From: Flavobacterium gelidilacus DSM 15343
GTDB taxonomy: Bacteria; Bacteroidota; Bacteroidia; Flavobacteriales; Flavobacteriaceae
NCBI RefSeq assembly: GCF_000422685.1
Contig: NZ_AUGN01000001.1
Coordinates: forward strand, 434,001-498,000
DNA: 64,000 nucleotides
Direction: 5' to 3'
Numbering within the stretch: position 1 is the first letter of the stretch; each line of letters opens with the position of its first letter. A program made the translations under genes and the position numbers. Shown here one piece after another: positions 52,508 to 61,242 of the stretch. Under the pieces are notes generated by a model. It made no database searches. It was not told the origin of the DNA and worked only from the letters and a program-made list of their open reading frames with translations.

Positions 52508-53626
52508 ATGAAAAAAACATATATTGCTTTATTACTTGGTTTAGGTTTTTTGACTTCAAATGCTCAAATATATGAATTTCAAACAGTTATAGACATTGAA
52601 ACTACTCCGGTTATTTCGCAAGACATTACTGGCACTTGTTGGAGTTTTTCTACTTCTTCTTTCTTAGAGTCAGAAATTATTCGTCTGACCGGAAAACAAA
52701 TTGATTTATCGGAAATGTATCAAGTTAGAAATACATATCCTAAAAAAGCAGCTAATTTTGTAATGCGTCAAGGAAAAGCCCAATTTAGTCAAGGTGGTTT
52801 GGCACATGATGTGATGAATAGTGTGGCTGATTTTGGCTTATTTCCTGCTGATGTATATTCTGGCTTAACCGAAGATGAAAAAAAACACAATCATAGTGAA
52901 TTAGAATCGGTTTTAGAAGCGATGCTAAAAGTATATATTGACAATCCTGGAAGAAAATTATCTCCAAAATGGAAAGAAGCTGTTTCTGGTGTTTTAGATG
53001 TATATTTAGGTGAAAATCCAACTGAATTCACTTTTGAAGGAAAAAAATATAATCCAAAATCGTTTGCTGAATTCACTAAAATTAAGCCAGAAAATTACGT
53101 TACTTTAACTTCGTTTTCTCATCAACCTTTTTACAAATCTTTTATCTTAAATATTCCTGATAATTTTTCTAATGGAAGCATGTATAATTTACCATTAGAT
53201 GAATTCATGCAAAACATTGATAATGCCTTAGCAAAAGGTTATTCATTGTCTTTAGATTGTGATGTTTCTGAAGCTACTTTTTCTGCAAAATATGGCGTTG
53301 CTTTTATTCCAAAAAGTGAAGAAGATACGAAAATTGGTTTAGCTGAAATTATAGAAGAAAAAGCAGTTTCACAAGAATATCGTCAAGCTGAATTTGAAAA
53401 TTATGATACAACTGATGATCATTTAATGCACATTGTTGGAACAGTAAAGGACCAAAAAGGAAATGTGTATTACAAAGTAAAAAACTCTTGGGGAGCCGAT
53501 GAAAAAAGAGTAACAAATGGTGGATTTGTTTATATGAGTGTTGCTTATATGCGTTTGAAAGCTATTTCAGTTTTAGTGCATAAGGATGCATTGATTAAAG
53601 ATTCTAAAGAGAAATTAAACCTTTAA
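52508..53626 (+). CDS. Exported C1-family cysteine peptidase (bleomycin hydrolase-like)
   Basis: The product has 372 residues. A signal peptide ends GFLTSNAQ (about residue 20). The catalytic triad is visible: Cys44 in GTCWSFS, His in DDHLMHIVG and Asn in KVKNSWG. The arrangement and length match the PepC/bleomycin-hydrolase branch, which is normally cytoplasmic, so an exported member is of interest. It would act as a cysteine aminopeptidase on peptides in the periplasm. The following PH-like gene begins 10 bp after its stop, so they may be cotranscribed. Confidence 0.89.
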   Translation: MKKTYIALLLGLGFLTSNAQIYEFQTVIDIETTPVISQDITGTCWSFSTSSFLESEIIRLTGKQIDLSEMYQVRNTYPKKAANFVMRQGKAQFSQGGLAHDVMNSVADFGLFPADVYSGLTEDEKKHNHSELESVLEAMLKVYIDNPGRKLSPKWKEAVSGVLDVYLGENPTEFTFEGKKYNPKSFAEFTKIKPENYVTLTSFSHQPFYKSFILNIPDNFSNGSMYNLPLDEFMQNIDNALAKGYSLSLDCDVSEATFSAKYGVAFIPKSEEDTKIGLAEIIEEKAVSQEYRQAEFENYDTTDDHLMHIVGTVKDQKGNVYYKVKNSWGADEKRVTNGGFVYMSVAYMRLKAISVLVHKDALIKDSKEKLNL

Positions 53627-53636
53627 TAATTAGGCT

Positions 53637-54068
53637 ATGAAAGTCTATAAATCAGCTAAAAGCAAACGGTTAAATCTTGTTTTTGCAATAACATTTGCCA
53701 TCATAATTGGTGCAACAATTCCTGCTTTAATTAATGATATTAAGAGTAGCTTTTATATAGTTATTGTAATAAATTTATTGTCACTTTTGTTATTAGCTAG
53801 TATAATTTTAAAAACTGAATATAGAATAAAAAAAACCTTCCTTCATTGGCAATCAGGACCTTTTTATGGAAAAATAGATATCAATAGCATCATAAAAATA
53901 AAACATCATGATGGTATTTTTGTCCCAACAGTTTGGAAGCCAGCTTTAAGTCAAGTTGGTTTAATCGTGACCTATAATAAGTATGATGATATTTATATTT
54001 CGCCTCAAAATATAGCTGATTTTACAGCAGAAATTTTAGCCATTAACCCAAACATAGAAATTAGTTAA
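53637..54068 (+). CDS. Membrane protein with a bacterial PH-like domain (YyaB/bPH_6 type)
   Basis: The product has 143 residues. Two membrane helices (about 12-32 and 37-56) are followed by a short PH-like beta domain with YRIKKTFLHWQSGPFYGKID and KIKHHDGIFVP, then VTYNKYDDIYISPQN. This is the small bPH_6 type, different from the YdbS/YdbT pair upstream. The function is unknown. It follows the exported C1 peptidase closely. Its TAA stop shares the palindrome TTAA with the stop of the convergent porin gene, so the genes overlap by 4 bp. Confidence 0.78.
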   Translation: MKVYKSAKSKRLNLVFAITFAIIIGATIPALINDIKSSFYIVIVINLLSLLLLASIILKTEYRIKKTFLHWQSGPFYGKIDINSIIKIKHHDGIFVPTVWKPALSQVGLIVTYNKYDDIYISPQNIADFTAEILAINPNIEIS

Positions 54069-55285
54069 ATTCCGATTTCTATTTGAAAACGTGCATACCA
54101 ATTATTTTTATTCGTTCCAGAAAAATAATCTAAATCATTGTAAGTCAGTTCTGTTTGTAACTTAAGAGAATGTTCCCAAATGTATTTAGTTACACCTAAA
54201 CTATATTGTTTAGTGCTTGGAGTGAAAGCCTCGATTTCTTTATCAATATTTTGGGTTGAGTACCTTCCAATAATTTCATAATTAGACGGAAAAACATAAC
54301 TCATTTGATAATCCATTCCAAAACCGCCATAAACATAATTAGATTCTGTTAAATCTAGTGGATTATAAGCTATCAATTCATTAGCATGTCTTTGCATATA
54401 AGCTGTCATAAAACTCCATCCATTATACTTAACTAATCCATCCAAAAAGATAGCACGAATTGTTCTTGGAGCAAATAACTCATTTCCTAATTGTCCTTGA
54501 GTTCTAACAGCTCTGTTATTTTGATGGTAAGCTCCAGAAAGCAATAATTTTGGTGTTTCTTCTCTAGCAATATCACCTTCGAAATAGTAACCATTTTTCT
54601 TAAAAGAACCAAAAGGAAAAAGTTCAAATTTTCCTGTTAAGGCAACACCATCATCAGAAGTTTTGGTCCAGTTTCTACCTTCACCTGTTGAAACAGCTGT
54701 TTTAAGGTTGTAAGAAAATTTATTCTTTTTTTCATTGATATAATACGCTTGAAATCCAAAGTCTCTGTCAATATTAAATTTGGCGTTGTTTATGGTTCTA
54801 TCCGTTAACTGTAAAGCTCCAGAAGAATTAACACGCTGTCTATTTCCTGGCAATTTTGTCTGACCAAAAATAAAACTCCATTTACTATCATTAGGTCTAT
54901 AAATTACTGCAGCATCTCTTATTATATTTATATTGTCACCTTCTTCAATAACACCAACATCACCGGGAGCAAATGATAATTGAATCACATATAAAAATTG
55001 TGGATTACCTACATAACCATCAAAACGTAACCTTAATCTTCTAATTTGAGCTTCATATCTATTGTCTTCCCCATCAGCTTGAATGTAAGAAACTCTATTT
55101 TGCATTCTAAAACGAATGTTTAATTGAAATAAACTATCTGGTGATGTAATTCCAAGTCCTTTTCCATAACTGTAATAAGGTAAAGCGGCTAATTTTAAAT
55201 CGTTATCGGAAATAGAATCATTACTTTCTTGAGCAAAACTTAAGAAACTGAGAGAAATAAGAAAAAAAAGAATACTATTTTTCAT
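54065..55285 (-). CDS. OprO/OprP-type porin
   Basis: The product has 406 residues. A signal peptide (ending SFLSFAQ) is followed by a 16-strand barrel. The family pattern is visible: LNIRFRMQNRVSYIQADG, RRLRLRFDGYVGNPQFLYVIQ, IFGQTKLPGNRQR, and a C-terminal strand WYARFQIEIGI. Such porins are selective for phosphate or polyphosphate in other bacteria, but Bacteroidetes members are often of unknown selectivity. It is convergent with the small PH-like gene and divergent from the serine hydrolase gene. Confidence 0.85.
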   Translation of the reverse strand: MKNSILFFLISLSFLSFAQESNDSISDNDLKLAALPYYSYGKGLGITSPDSLFQLNIRFRMQNRVSYIQADGEDNRYEAQIRRLRLRFDGYVGNPQFLYVIQLSFAPGDVGVIEEGDNINIIRDAAVIYRPNDSKWSFIFGQTKLPGNRQRVNSSGALQLTDRTINNAKFNIDRDFGFQAYYINEKKNKFSYNLKTAVSTGEGRNWTKTSDDGVALTGKFELFPFGSFKKNGYYFEGDIAREETPKLLLSGAYHQNNRAVRTQGQLGNELFAPRTIRAIFLDGLVKYNGWSFMTAYMQRHANELIAYNPLDLTESNYVYGGFGMDYQMSYVFPSNYEIIGRYSTQNIDKEIEAFTPSTKQYSLGVTKYIWEHSLKLQTELTYNDLDYFSGTNKNNWYARFQIEIGI

Positions 55286-55346
55286 AATTTTGGGTTAAAA
55301 TATTCACAAAACTAAAAATTTAAAAAAACTTTCCTATTGCTTTTTT

Positions 55347-55354
55347 TATATTTG
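55347..55354 (+). promoter_or_regulatory. -7 box overlapping the GTG start of the serine hydrolase gene
   Basis: TATATTTG matches TAnnTTTG and its final G is the first base of the GTG at 55354. Transcription would start near 55358, after that GTG, which would favour the in-frame TTG at 55372. No -33 TTG at normal spacing. Confidence 0.45.
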
Positions 55355-56559
55355 TGAAAACAAACAATTCCTTGAAGTACCTATTAAACCTAGCTTTTTT
55401 ATTTCTTTTGCTTTCTTGTAAAAATCAAGAAAAAAAAGAAATCGCACAACATATTGAAAATGAAAACCTTATTAACGAAGATTCTCTAGTTCCCTTTGGT
55501 TTTACGAAATTACCTAAAAAATATATTGAACAAAAGAAAATTTTAGTTGAATCGTTTTTTAATGAACATATTAATCAAAAAGAGGAGTTTAATGGAAGTT
55601 TTCTAGTAGCTAAAAACGGACAAATAATTTTTGAGAAATATCAAGGAAAATCAAACTTTGCAACAAACGAGTTAATTACCAAAGAAACTCCTTTGCATTT
55701 GGCCTCAATTAGTAAAGTTTTGACTGCATCTGCTATTTTCAGGTTAATTGATACTGAAAAATTGACTTTAGATGAAAAAGTAAAGACTATTCTACCTACT
55801 TTTCCTTACAAAACAATTACAGTTAGAATGTTGTTGAATCATAGAAGTGGATTACCAAAATATGGTAATTTTTCAGAACCTGAAAAAATTTGGGGAAGAT
55901 CAAAAACGCTACATAATGCTGATGTTTTAAATTTATTAGGTAAACATAATATTCCTTTAGATTTTAAACCTAATAGTAAATTTGCATATTGCAATACTAA
56001 TTATGCCATATTAGCTTTAGTAATTGAAAAACTGACTGATTTATCTTTTCCAGATGCAATGCAAAATCTTGTTTTTAAACCCTTAAAGATGAACAATACT
56101 TTTGTTTTTGAATTAGAAAATGATAAAAACAATGTGAGTCAATCTTATAAAAGTACTAAAGAAAAAGTTCCTTTTGACCAGTTAGATGCTATTTATGGTG
56201 ATAAAAACATTTACTCTACTCCTGAAGATTTATTGAAATTTGATTTAGCCACTTATTCTAATGACTTTATTTCAGAAAAATTAAAAAAAGAAATTTTCAA
56301 AGGCTATAGTTATGAGAAAAAAGGCATCAAGAATTATGGTTTAGGTATTCGTTTGCGCGAATGGGAAACAGGTCAAGAAGTCTTTTATCACAATGGTTGG
56401 TGGCATGGTAATACTTCATCTTACATTACATTAAAGAAAGATACTGTAACCATGATAGCTTTATCTAACAAATATACCCGAAAAGTCTACCAAACTATGC
56501 GAATTTCAGCTCTTTTTGGTGATTATCCTTTTAAGTTGAATAATGAGGAAAGTGAGTAA
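55354..56559 (+). CDS. Serine hydrolase (class C beta-lactamase/penicillin-binding family) lipoprotein
   Basis: The product has 401 residues from GTG 55354 and 395 from TTG 55372. Lipobox LLLSC gives the anchor Cys22 (or Cys16 with the TTG start). The catalytic motifs are the SxxK box SISK (in LASISKVLTAS), the YxN box YCN (FAYCNTNYAIL) and, in place of KTG, HNGWWHG. These match esterase or D-aminopeptidase-like members of the beta-lactamase fold more than true beta-lactamases. It probably acts in the periplasm. The start codon is uncertain because the promoter box overlaps the GTG, and the shorter MKYLLNLAFLFLLLSC signal is also plausible. Confidence 0.83.
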   Translation: MKTNNSLKYLLNLAFLFLLLSCKNQEKKEIAQHIENENLINEDSLVPFGFTKLPKKYIEQKKILVESFFNEHINQKEEFNGSFLVAKNGQIIFEKYQGKSNFATNELITKETPLHLASISKVLTASAIFRLIDTEKLTLDEKVKTILPTFPYKTITVRMLLNHRSGLPKYGNFSEPEKIWGRSKTLHNADVLNLLGKHNIPLDFKPNSKFAYCNTNYAILALVIEKLTDLSFPDAMQNLVFKPLKMNNTFVFELENDKNNVSQSYKSTKEKVPFDQLDAIYGDKNIYSTPEDLLKFDLATYSNDFISEKLKKEIFKGYSYEKKGIKNYGLGIRLREWETGQEVFYHNGWWHGNTSSYITLKKDTVTMIALSNKYTRKVYQTMRISALFGDYPFKLNNEESE

Positions 56560-56579
56560 TAAATATTCCATTATTTAAA

Positions 56580-57116
56580 ATGAATAATACTAAAAATATT
56601 GTTGAATTAGAAATTATAAATGATAGGCATGAATTTAGTCTTTGGTTAATAATATTAATTATTGGATTGGTTTTACTACTTAGTAATATTTACATTATAA
56701 CTATTTCTGAAACCATAGAAATAATTCAAATTATTCTTATATCAATAGCATCTTTGCTTGTTTTAATTGGTTTATTCTTGTCTAATGAAAGAAATTATAT
56801 TTTTATTGATAAATATAATTTAGTAGAACACAAAAACATATTTGGAATACATTTCAATAAAAAATATGAAATAAAAGAAATTAGCACTATAATTTTAGAA
56901 AATAATGTAAAATCTAATATATATACTTCTCAATCAACTTTTAAATTTGGTGGTTTTGAGTATACTCCAGAGAGTAGTAAAAAATATTATTATCATAAAA
57001 ATATTTTAAGTTTTTATCACAATGGAAAAGTTATAGAAATTGGAAAATGGAAAAAATCATTTAATGCAAATCTAATTTTATCAACTATTAATGAATTGCA
57101 AAGAAAAGTTTCTTAA
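56580..57116 (+). CDS. Membrane protein of unknown function
   Basis: The product has 178 residues. Two membrane helices (about 20-42 and 48-68) are followed by a soluble part with beta-strand character and many Asn, Ile, Lys and Tyr residues (YIFIDKYNLVEHKNIFG). This resembles a bPH-like domain attached to a two-helix hairpin, but the similarity is weak. It follows the serine hydrolase gene after 20 bp. Its TAA stop shares the palindrome TTAA with that of the convergent gene, overlapping by 4 bp. Confidence 0.65.
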   Translation: MNNTKNIVELEIINDRHEFSLWLIILIIGLVLLLSNIYIITISETIEIIQIILISIASLLVLIGLFLSNERNYIFIDKYNLVEHKNIFGIHFNKKYEIKEISTIILENNVKSNIYTSQSTFKFGGFEYTPESSKKYYYHKNILSFYHNGKVIEIGKWKKSFNANLILSTINELQRKVS

Positions 57117-57409
57117 TTAAAAAGCTCAGCTAATAACTCAATCTTAAAAAAACGCATTACAAAAAAGATTGTCAAGATATTAAATATTAATCCTAGCCAA
57201 TAAAACTTACTCCAATCGTTTCTATTTAGAATAATTTCTGCTAAATTAAAAATCGGCAATAACAAAGTGAATATTAATAATACAATCCAATGTATTGAAA
57301 GAGAATTATCTAAAACTCCATGAGATTGATTACTTGTCAAAATTGTAAACATAGTAATGACGAAGACTAAAATGCTTAAACCTAAATAAATATTTTTTTT
57401 TGTAATCAT
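57113..57409 (-). CDS. Small membrane protein, unknown function
   Basis: From the ATG at 57409 the product has 98 residues and three membrane helices (about 8-25, 38-56 and 68-88). A longer frame starting at 57451 adds 14 residues (MLKLELLIFLNPYK) and would overlap the upstream hydrolase gene by 41 bp. The ATG at 57409 starts 1 nt after that gene's stop codon, the usual spacing for a coupled pair, so it is preferred. I do not recognise a family. Confidence 0.6.
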   Translation of the reverse strand: MITKKNIYLGLSILVFVITMFTILTSNQSHGVLDNSLSIHWIVLLIFTLLLPIFNLAEIILNRNDWSKFYWLGLIFNILTIFFVMRFFKIELLAELFN

Positions 57410-57410
57410 T

Positions 57411-58373
57411 TTATAAGGATTTAAAAAAATCAAAAGCTCTAATTTCAGCATACGAATAAACCGAATTTTTCATTGGATATGCACAATGACCTCCATATTT
57501 AGGAGTTTCTAAATGTACAAATGAATTATTCTTTGCTATTTCAATTGGAAAACAACCTTGTCCTAAAAAAGGATCATCAAACGCATTAATTATCAAAACT
57601 GGTTTATTAATTTTTTCCATACTTCGAGCTGGTGAAACTTTGAAGTAATAATCATTTTTATCAATAAAACCGTGCATTGGAGCCGTAAAATTATCGTCTA
57701 AATAATCAAAATCTTTAATGTTTTTAATATTTTTCCAATTCATTAATTCAGGAAATTGCTCTGATTTTACTTTAAGTTTCTTAGTTAAATCAATCACAAA
57801 GTTCTTCATGTAAACTTGATTAAAACCTTTCTTTAAAGATTCAGCACTAGCTTTAACTTCAACTGGAACAGAAACAGCTACTCCAGCTTTAACTTTTGAA
57901 TTAATTTCAGAAATTCTTCCAAAATAATTCATGACTTGCGCTCCACCCATTGAATAACCTATTAAATACACTTCTTGAATCTCTTTATTTAATGCAAATT
58001 GCACTACAGCATCTAGATCTTCAATAGTGGCATGATGATATAATCTTGGCAAACGATTCATTTCGCCACCACAACTACGATTATTCCAAGCAAAAACAGA
58101 AAAGTCTTGTCTCAAGAAATAATCCGCGCAACTGTTTATATAAGTTCGCTGTGAATTGCCTTCTAAACCATGACATAAAATAACTGCTTTAGTTTTAGAT
58201 TGCATTTTATAATCTACATTCAAAAAGTCACCATCAGAAAGTTCTAGCTTTTCTCTTTTATACTTTGGAGCTGAGAAGTTTTTTACTTTTGCTGCATAAA
58301 TAGTCGAAAAATGAGCATTTTTATGCAAAAAAGGTATTGATTTATCGTATTTTGACTCTTTTATGTAAGGCAT
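57411..58373 (-). CDS. YheT-family alpha/beta hydrolase
   Basis: The product has 320 residues. The alpha/beta-hydrolase pattern of the YheT/UPF0017 group is clear: the early motif CHGLEGNSQRTY, the nucleophile elbow GYSMGG (Ser about 135), the acid in NAFDDPFLG and the late His in YGGHCAY. Substrates are likely to be esters or lipids, but are unknown. It has no signal peptide. It is 18 bp downstream of cvfB on the same strand and 1 nt before the small membrane protein, so the three probably form an operon. Confidence 0.86.
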   Translation of the reverse strand: MPYIKESKYDKSIPFLHKNAHFSTIYAAKVKNFSAPKYKREKLELSDGDFLNVDYKMQSKTKAVILCHGLEGNSQRTYINSCADYFLRQDFSVFAWNNRSCGGEMNRLPRLYHHATIEDLDAVVQFALNKEIQEVYLIGYSMGGAQVMNYFGRISEINSKVKAGVAVSVPVEVKASAESLKKGFNQVYMKNFVIDLTKKLKVKSEQFPELMNWKNIKNIKDFDYLDDNFTAPMHGFIDKNDYYFKVSPARSMEKINKPVLIINAFDDPFLGQGCFPIEIAKNNSFVHLETPKYGGHCAYPMKNSVYSYAEIRAFDFFKSL

Positions 58374-58391
58374 TTAAACTCAATAAATAGA

Positions 58392-59228
58392 TTAAATCAA
58401 ATAAATTCCGTCTTCTTTAATCTCAATTAATTGTTGACGGTATAAGCTTCCTACTGCTTTTTTAAATGATTTCTTACTCATTTTCAAAACTGTTTTAATA
58501 TCTTCTGGATGTGAATTATCATTTAGTCTTAAAAAACCTCTATTGGCTTTCAATTCGTCTAAAATTATTTGAGACGTTGGCTCAATAGCTTCCACTCCAA
58601 CTTTTCTCAGATAAACATCAATCTTTCCATCTTCACGAACTTGCTTAATATATCCTACTAATCGCTTACCAGGCTTTATATCTTGATACGTTTCATTAGC
58701 ATAAGCTAAACCTTTGTGCTTTTCGTTAATGATAACATTAATTCCAGCTTCTGTAATATGAGAAACAATTAAATCAACTTCTTCGTTAGTTTGTAAATCA
58801 ATATTATCATTAGATAAAAATTGGTTCGTTTTACTGGTTGCAGCTAGCCTGTTGGTTTTCTCGTCCATGTAACAATACACTAAATAGCGTTTGTCAATTT
58901 CCATAGGACGCGCTTGTTCTTTAAAAGGGACAAATAAATCTTTTTCTAAACCCCAATTCATAAAAGCACCAAATTTATTAATGTAATTCACTTTTAAGTG
59001 AGCGAATTCATTCAATTTGATATAAGGTTTTATTGTTGTCGCTACAGGACGTTCTTCATGATCTAAATACACAAAAACCGTAATTTCATCACCAATTGAG
59101 AATTCTTTGGGTACATATTTATTTGGCAGTAAAACATCGTGCTCTTCGTTTTCTCCGTCACCAAGAAAAATTCCAACTTGTGTGTCTCTAAGTATTTTTA
59201 AGGTATTGTATTGTCCTAAATGTAGCAT
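58392..59228 (-). CDS. cvfB: S1-like RNA-binding protein CvfB
   Basis: The product has 278 residues with three S1-type OB folds and a C-terminal winged-helix domain, the architecture of CvfB. Visible stretches include the N-terminal FLGDGENEEHDVLLP, a central VNYINKFGAFMNWGLEKDLFVPF, GYIKQVREDGKIDVYLRKV, and the C-terminal wing MSKKSFKKAVGSLYRQQLI. Homologues bind RNA and affect virulence factor expression in Gram-positive bacteria; the role in Bacteroidetes is unknown. It is separated from rho by a terminator and heads the run with the YheT-type hydrolase. Confidence 0.9.
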   Translation of the reverse strand: MLHLGQYNTLKILRDTQVGIFLGDGENEEHDVLLPNKYVPKEFSIGDEITVFVYLDHEERPVATTIKPYIKLNEFAHLKVNYINKFGAFMNWGLEKDLFVPFKEQARPMEIDKRYLVYCYMDEKTNRLAATSKTNQFLSNDNIDLQTNEEVDLIVSHITEAGINVIINEKHKGLAYANETYQDIKPGKRLVGYIKQVREDGKIDVYLRKVGVEAIEPTSQIILDELKANRGFLRLNDNSHPEDIKTVLKMSKKSFKKAVGSLYRQQLIEIKEDGIYLI

Positions 59229-59293
59229 TTTGATTTATTTTGAGCAAAGTTAGTTTAAAAGTTTATGAGTTTAAAAGGATTTTGAGTTTTGTA

Positions 59294-59325
59294 TAAAAAA
59301 AACTCCCAAATTAATGAGAGTTTTT
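59294..59325 (-). terminator. Terminator after rho
   Basis: On the minus strand a stem AAAAACTC / GAGTTTTT with an 11-nt AT-rich loop is followed by a T-run. It separates rho from cvfB. Confidence 0.7.
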
Positions 59326-59362
59326 ATATCTGAAAATCTAAAATCTGAAAATCCGAATATCC
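59326..59362. repeat. Degenerate (A)TCTGAAAATC repeat tract
   Basis: The tract holds TCTGAAAATCTAAAATC followed by TGAAAATCC, one of several similar AT-rich imperfect repeats in intergenic gaps of this window, for example at 45186-45217. Confidence 0.5.
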
Positions 59363-59364
59363 AA

Positions 59365-61059
59365 TTAGTTATTCATCGAAATTAAGAATTCTTCATTATT
59401 TTTTGTTTTCTTGAATCTATCGTTGATAAAGTCCATTGCTTCTACCGGATTCATATCCGCTAAATACTTACGCATAATCCACATACGTTGGATCGTTTGT
59501 TCGTCTAACAATAAATCATCTCTACGCGTACTTGAAGAAACTAAATCAATAGCTGGGAAGATACGTTTGTTTGCAATTCTTCTGTCTAATTGAAGTTCCA
59601 TGTTACCAGTACCTTTGAATTCCTCAAAGATAACTTCGTCCATTTTAGAACCTGTATCTGTTAAAGCTGTTGCGATAATACTTAATGAACCACCGTTTTC
59701 AACATTACGAGCTGCTCCAAAGAAACGTTTTGGTTTTTGTAAGGCATTAGCATCAACTCCACCACTTAATACTTTTCCAGATGCTGGTTGAACTGTGTTA
59801 TAAGCTCTAGCCAAACGTGTGATTGAATCTAATAAGATTACAACATCATGACCACATTCAGTTAAACGTTTTGCTTTTTCTAAAACGATATTTGCAATTT
59901 TTACGTGTTCTTGTGGTTCACGGTCAAAAGTGGAAGCAATAACTTCTCCTTTTACACTTCTTTGCATATCGGTAACCTCTTCTGGTCTTTCATCAATAAG
60001 TAAAACTATTAAGTAAACTTCTGGGTGATTGGTTGCAATAGCATTAGCTATTTCTTTCAACAACATAGTTTTACCTGTTTTAGGTTGCGCTACAATCATT
60101 CCACGTTGACCTTTTCCAATTGGAGCAAATAAATCTAAAATTCGTGTAGAAATTGTACTACCTCTTTCAGCTAAATTAAATTTCTCTTTTGGAAAAATTG
60201 GTGTTAAATGTTCAAATGAGATTCTATCTCTAATAACTTGTGGATCATGTCCGTTTATTTTGGATACTTTCACTAATGGAAAGAACTTTTCTCCTTCTTT
60301 TGGAGGACGTACTACACCTTTTACTGTATCTCCTGTTTTTAATCCGAATAAACGAATCTGAGAAGTTGATAAATAAATATCATCTGGTGAAGCTAAATAA
60401 TTGTAATCGGAAGAACGTAAGAAACCATAACCATCTGGCATCATTTCTAAAACTCCTTCACTTTCAATAATTCCATCAAATTCATAATCTGGTTCTCTGT
60501 AATTATTTTTTTTATGGGGTGTACTTTTAATTTCTTTTTTGGGTTGCGTATCACCGTTTGTGGCTTTTGGACCAATATAACTTGGGTGATTTGGGTTGTT
60601 TTGATTGGCTTTCTCAATGATAGCCTTTCTCTGCTCTTCTGTTAATTGTGGAGCTTTCTTTTCAGGTTTTGGATTTTCCTCAAAATCTATAGCTTCCTGT
60701 TTTGGAGCAATCTTTGTTTCTTTAGTAAACTTTGGTTTTGCTACTGGTTTGGTTGTTGGTGCTTTTTCAATTGGAGTTTCTTCCGTTGGTGTAGCTTTTG
60801 TAGTTGTTTCAACAACTGGTTTAGTAGCTTTTTTTGCTACTGGCTTTTTTGCTTTTGGCGTTGTTACTTTAGCTCTTTTTTCGATTGAGGCATCGGTTTT
60901 TACAACATCTACTGGAATTGGGTTTAAAGCTTGATGATCTAATATTTGATAGATTAATTCATCTTTTTTTAAGGCACTTACTTTTTTTAGCTTGGCCGCT
61001 TTTGCAATTTCATGCAAATCTGAGAGTTTCATCTCATTTAATTTTTCAATGTCAAACAT
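59365..61059 (-). CDS. rho: Transcription termination factor Rho with a long disordered insert
   Basis: Rho is a hexameric RNA-dependent ATPase that ends transcription. The 564 residues exceed the roughly 420 of Escherichia coli Rho. The N-terminal helix-loop (about 8-45, [15 protein letters not shown]) is followed by a low-complexity region (about 45-190) rich in Lys, Pro, Thr and Ala, not present in E. coli. The RNA-binding cold-shock fold is at about 200-270 ([17 protein letters not shown]). Then come Walker A ([11 protein letters not shown]), Walker B ([17 protein letters not shown]) and the R-loop [14 protein letters not shown] disordered region is also known in B. thetaiotaomicron Rho. 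An inverted repeat lies in the leader, and a terminator follows the gene. Confidence 0.94.
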   Translation of the reverse strand: MFDIEKLNEMKLSDLHEIAKAAKLKKVSALKKDELIYQILDHQALNPIPVDVVKTDASIEKRAKVTTPKAKKPVAKKATKPVVETTTKATPTEETPIEKAPTTKPVAKPKFTKETKIAPKQEAIDFEENPKPEKKAPQLTEEQRKAIIEKANQNNPNHPSYIGPKATNGDTQPKKEIKSTPHKKNNYREPDYEFDGIIESEGVLEMMPDGYGFLRSSDYNYLASPDDIYLSTSQIRLFGLKTGDTVKGVVRPPKEGEKFFPLVKVSKINGHDPQVIRDRISFEHLTPIFPKEKFNLAERGSTISTRILDLFAPIGKGQRGMIVAQPKTGKTMLLKEIANAIATNHPEVYLIVLLIDERPEEVTDMQRSVKGEVIASTFDREPQEHVKIANIVLEKAKRLTECGHDVVILLDSITRLARAYNTVQPASGKVLSGGVDANALQKPKRFFGAARNVENGGSLSIIATALTDTGSKMDEVIFEEFKGTGNMELQLDRRIANKRIFPAIDLVSSSTRRDDLLLDEQTIQRMWIMRKYLADMNPVEAMDFINDRFKKTKNNEEFLISMNN

Positions 61060-61129
61060 GAAGGTTTCGTAATGTTAAGTTGATACAGAATGTATAATAT
61101 GATTTCTTTGTAAGTAAAGATTTGTAACG

Positions 61130-61154
61130 ATTCGTAAATGAAGTGATTACGAAT
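61130..61154. promoter_or_regulatory. Inverted repeat in the rho upstream region
   Basis: A perfect 8-bp inverted repeat ATTCGTAA (61130-61137) / TTACGAAT (61147-61154) with a 9-nt gap lies about 70-95 bp upstream of the rho start. It could be an operator or a hairpin in a leader. There is no consensus promoter box nearby on the minus strand. Confidence 0.4.
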
Positions 61155-61215
61155 ATCTTATGCAATAATACGATATTTTTACAATAAAACAATAGTTTTT
61201 TAAAAAAAGAAAACT

Positions 61216-61223
61216 TAATTTTG
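61216..61223 (+). promoter_or_regulatory. -7 box before the DUF4293 gene
   Basis: TAATTTTG matches TAnnTTTG, 19 nt before the ATG at 61243. No TTG was seen at the -33 distance. Confidence 0.5.
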
Positions 61224-61242
61224 GCCTAATAATGATTTAGAA

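Noticed and set aside
55354..56559. A true class C beta-lactamase giving antibiotic resistance
   Set aside because: The third motif is HNGWWHG rather than KTG and the overall pattern fits esterase or peptidase-like members of the fold.
60605..60934. Open frames antisense to rho rich in Phe, Gly and Val that look like membrane proteins
   Set aside because: They mirror the Lys/Pro/Thr-rich insert of Rho on the other strand; base composition explains the long frames and there is no promoter box.
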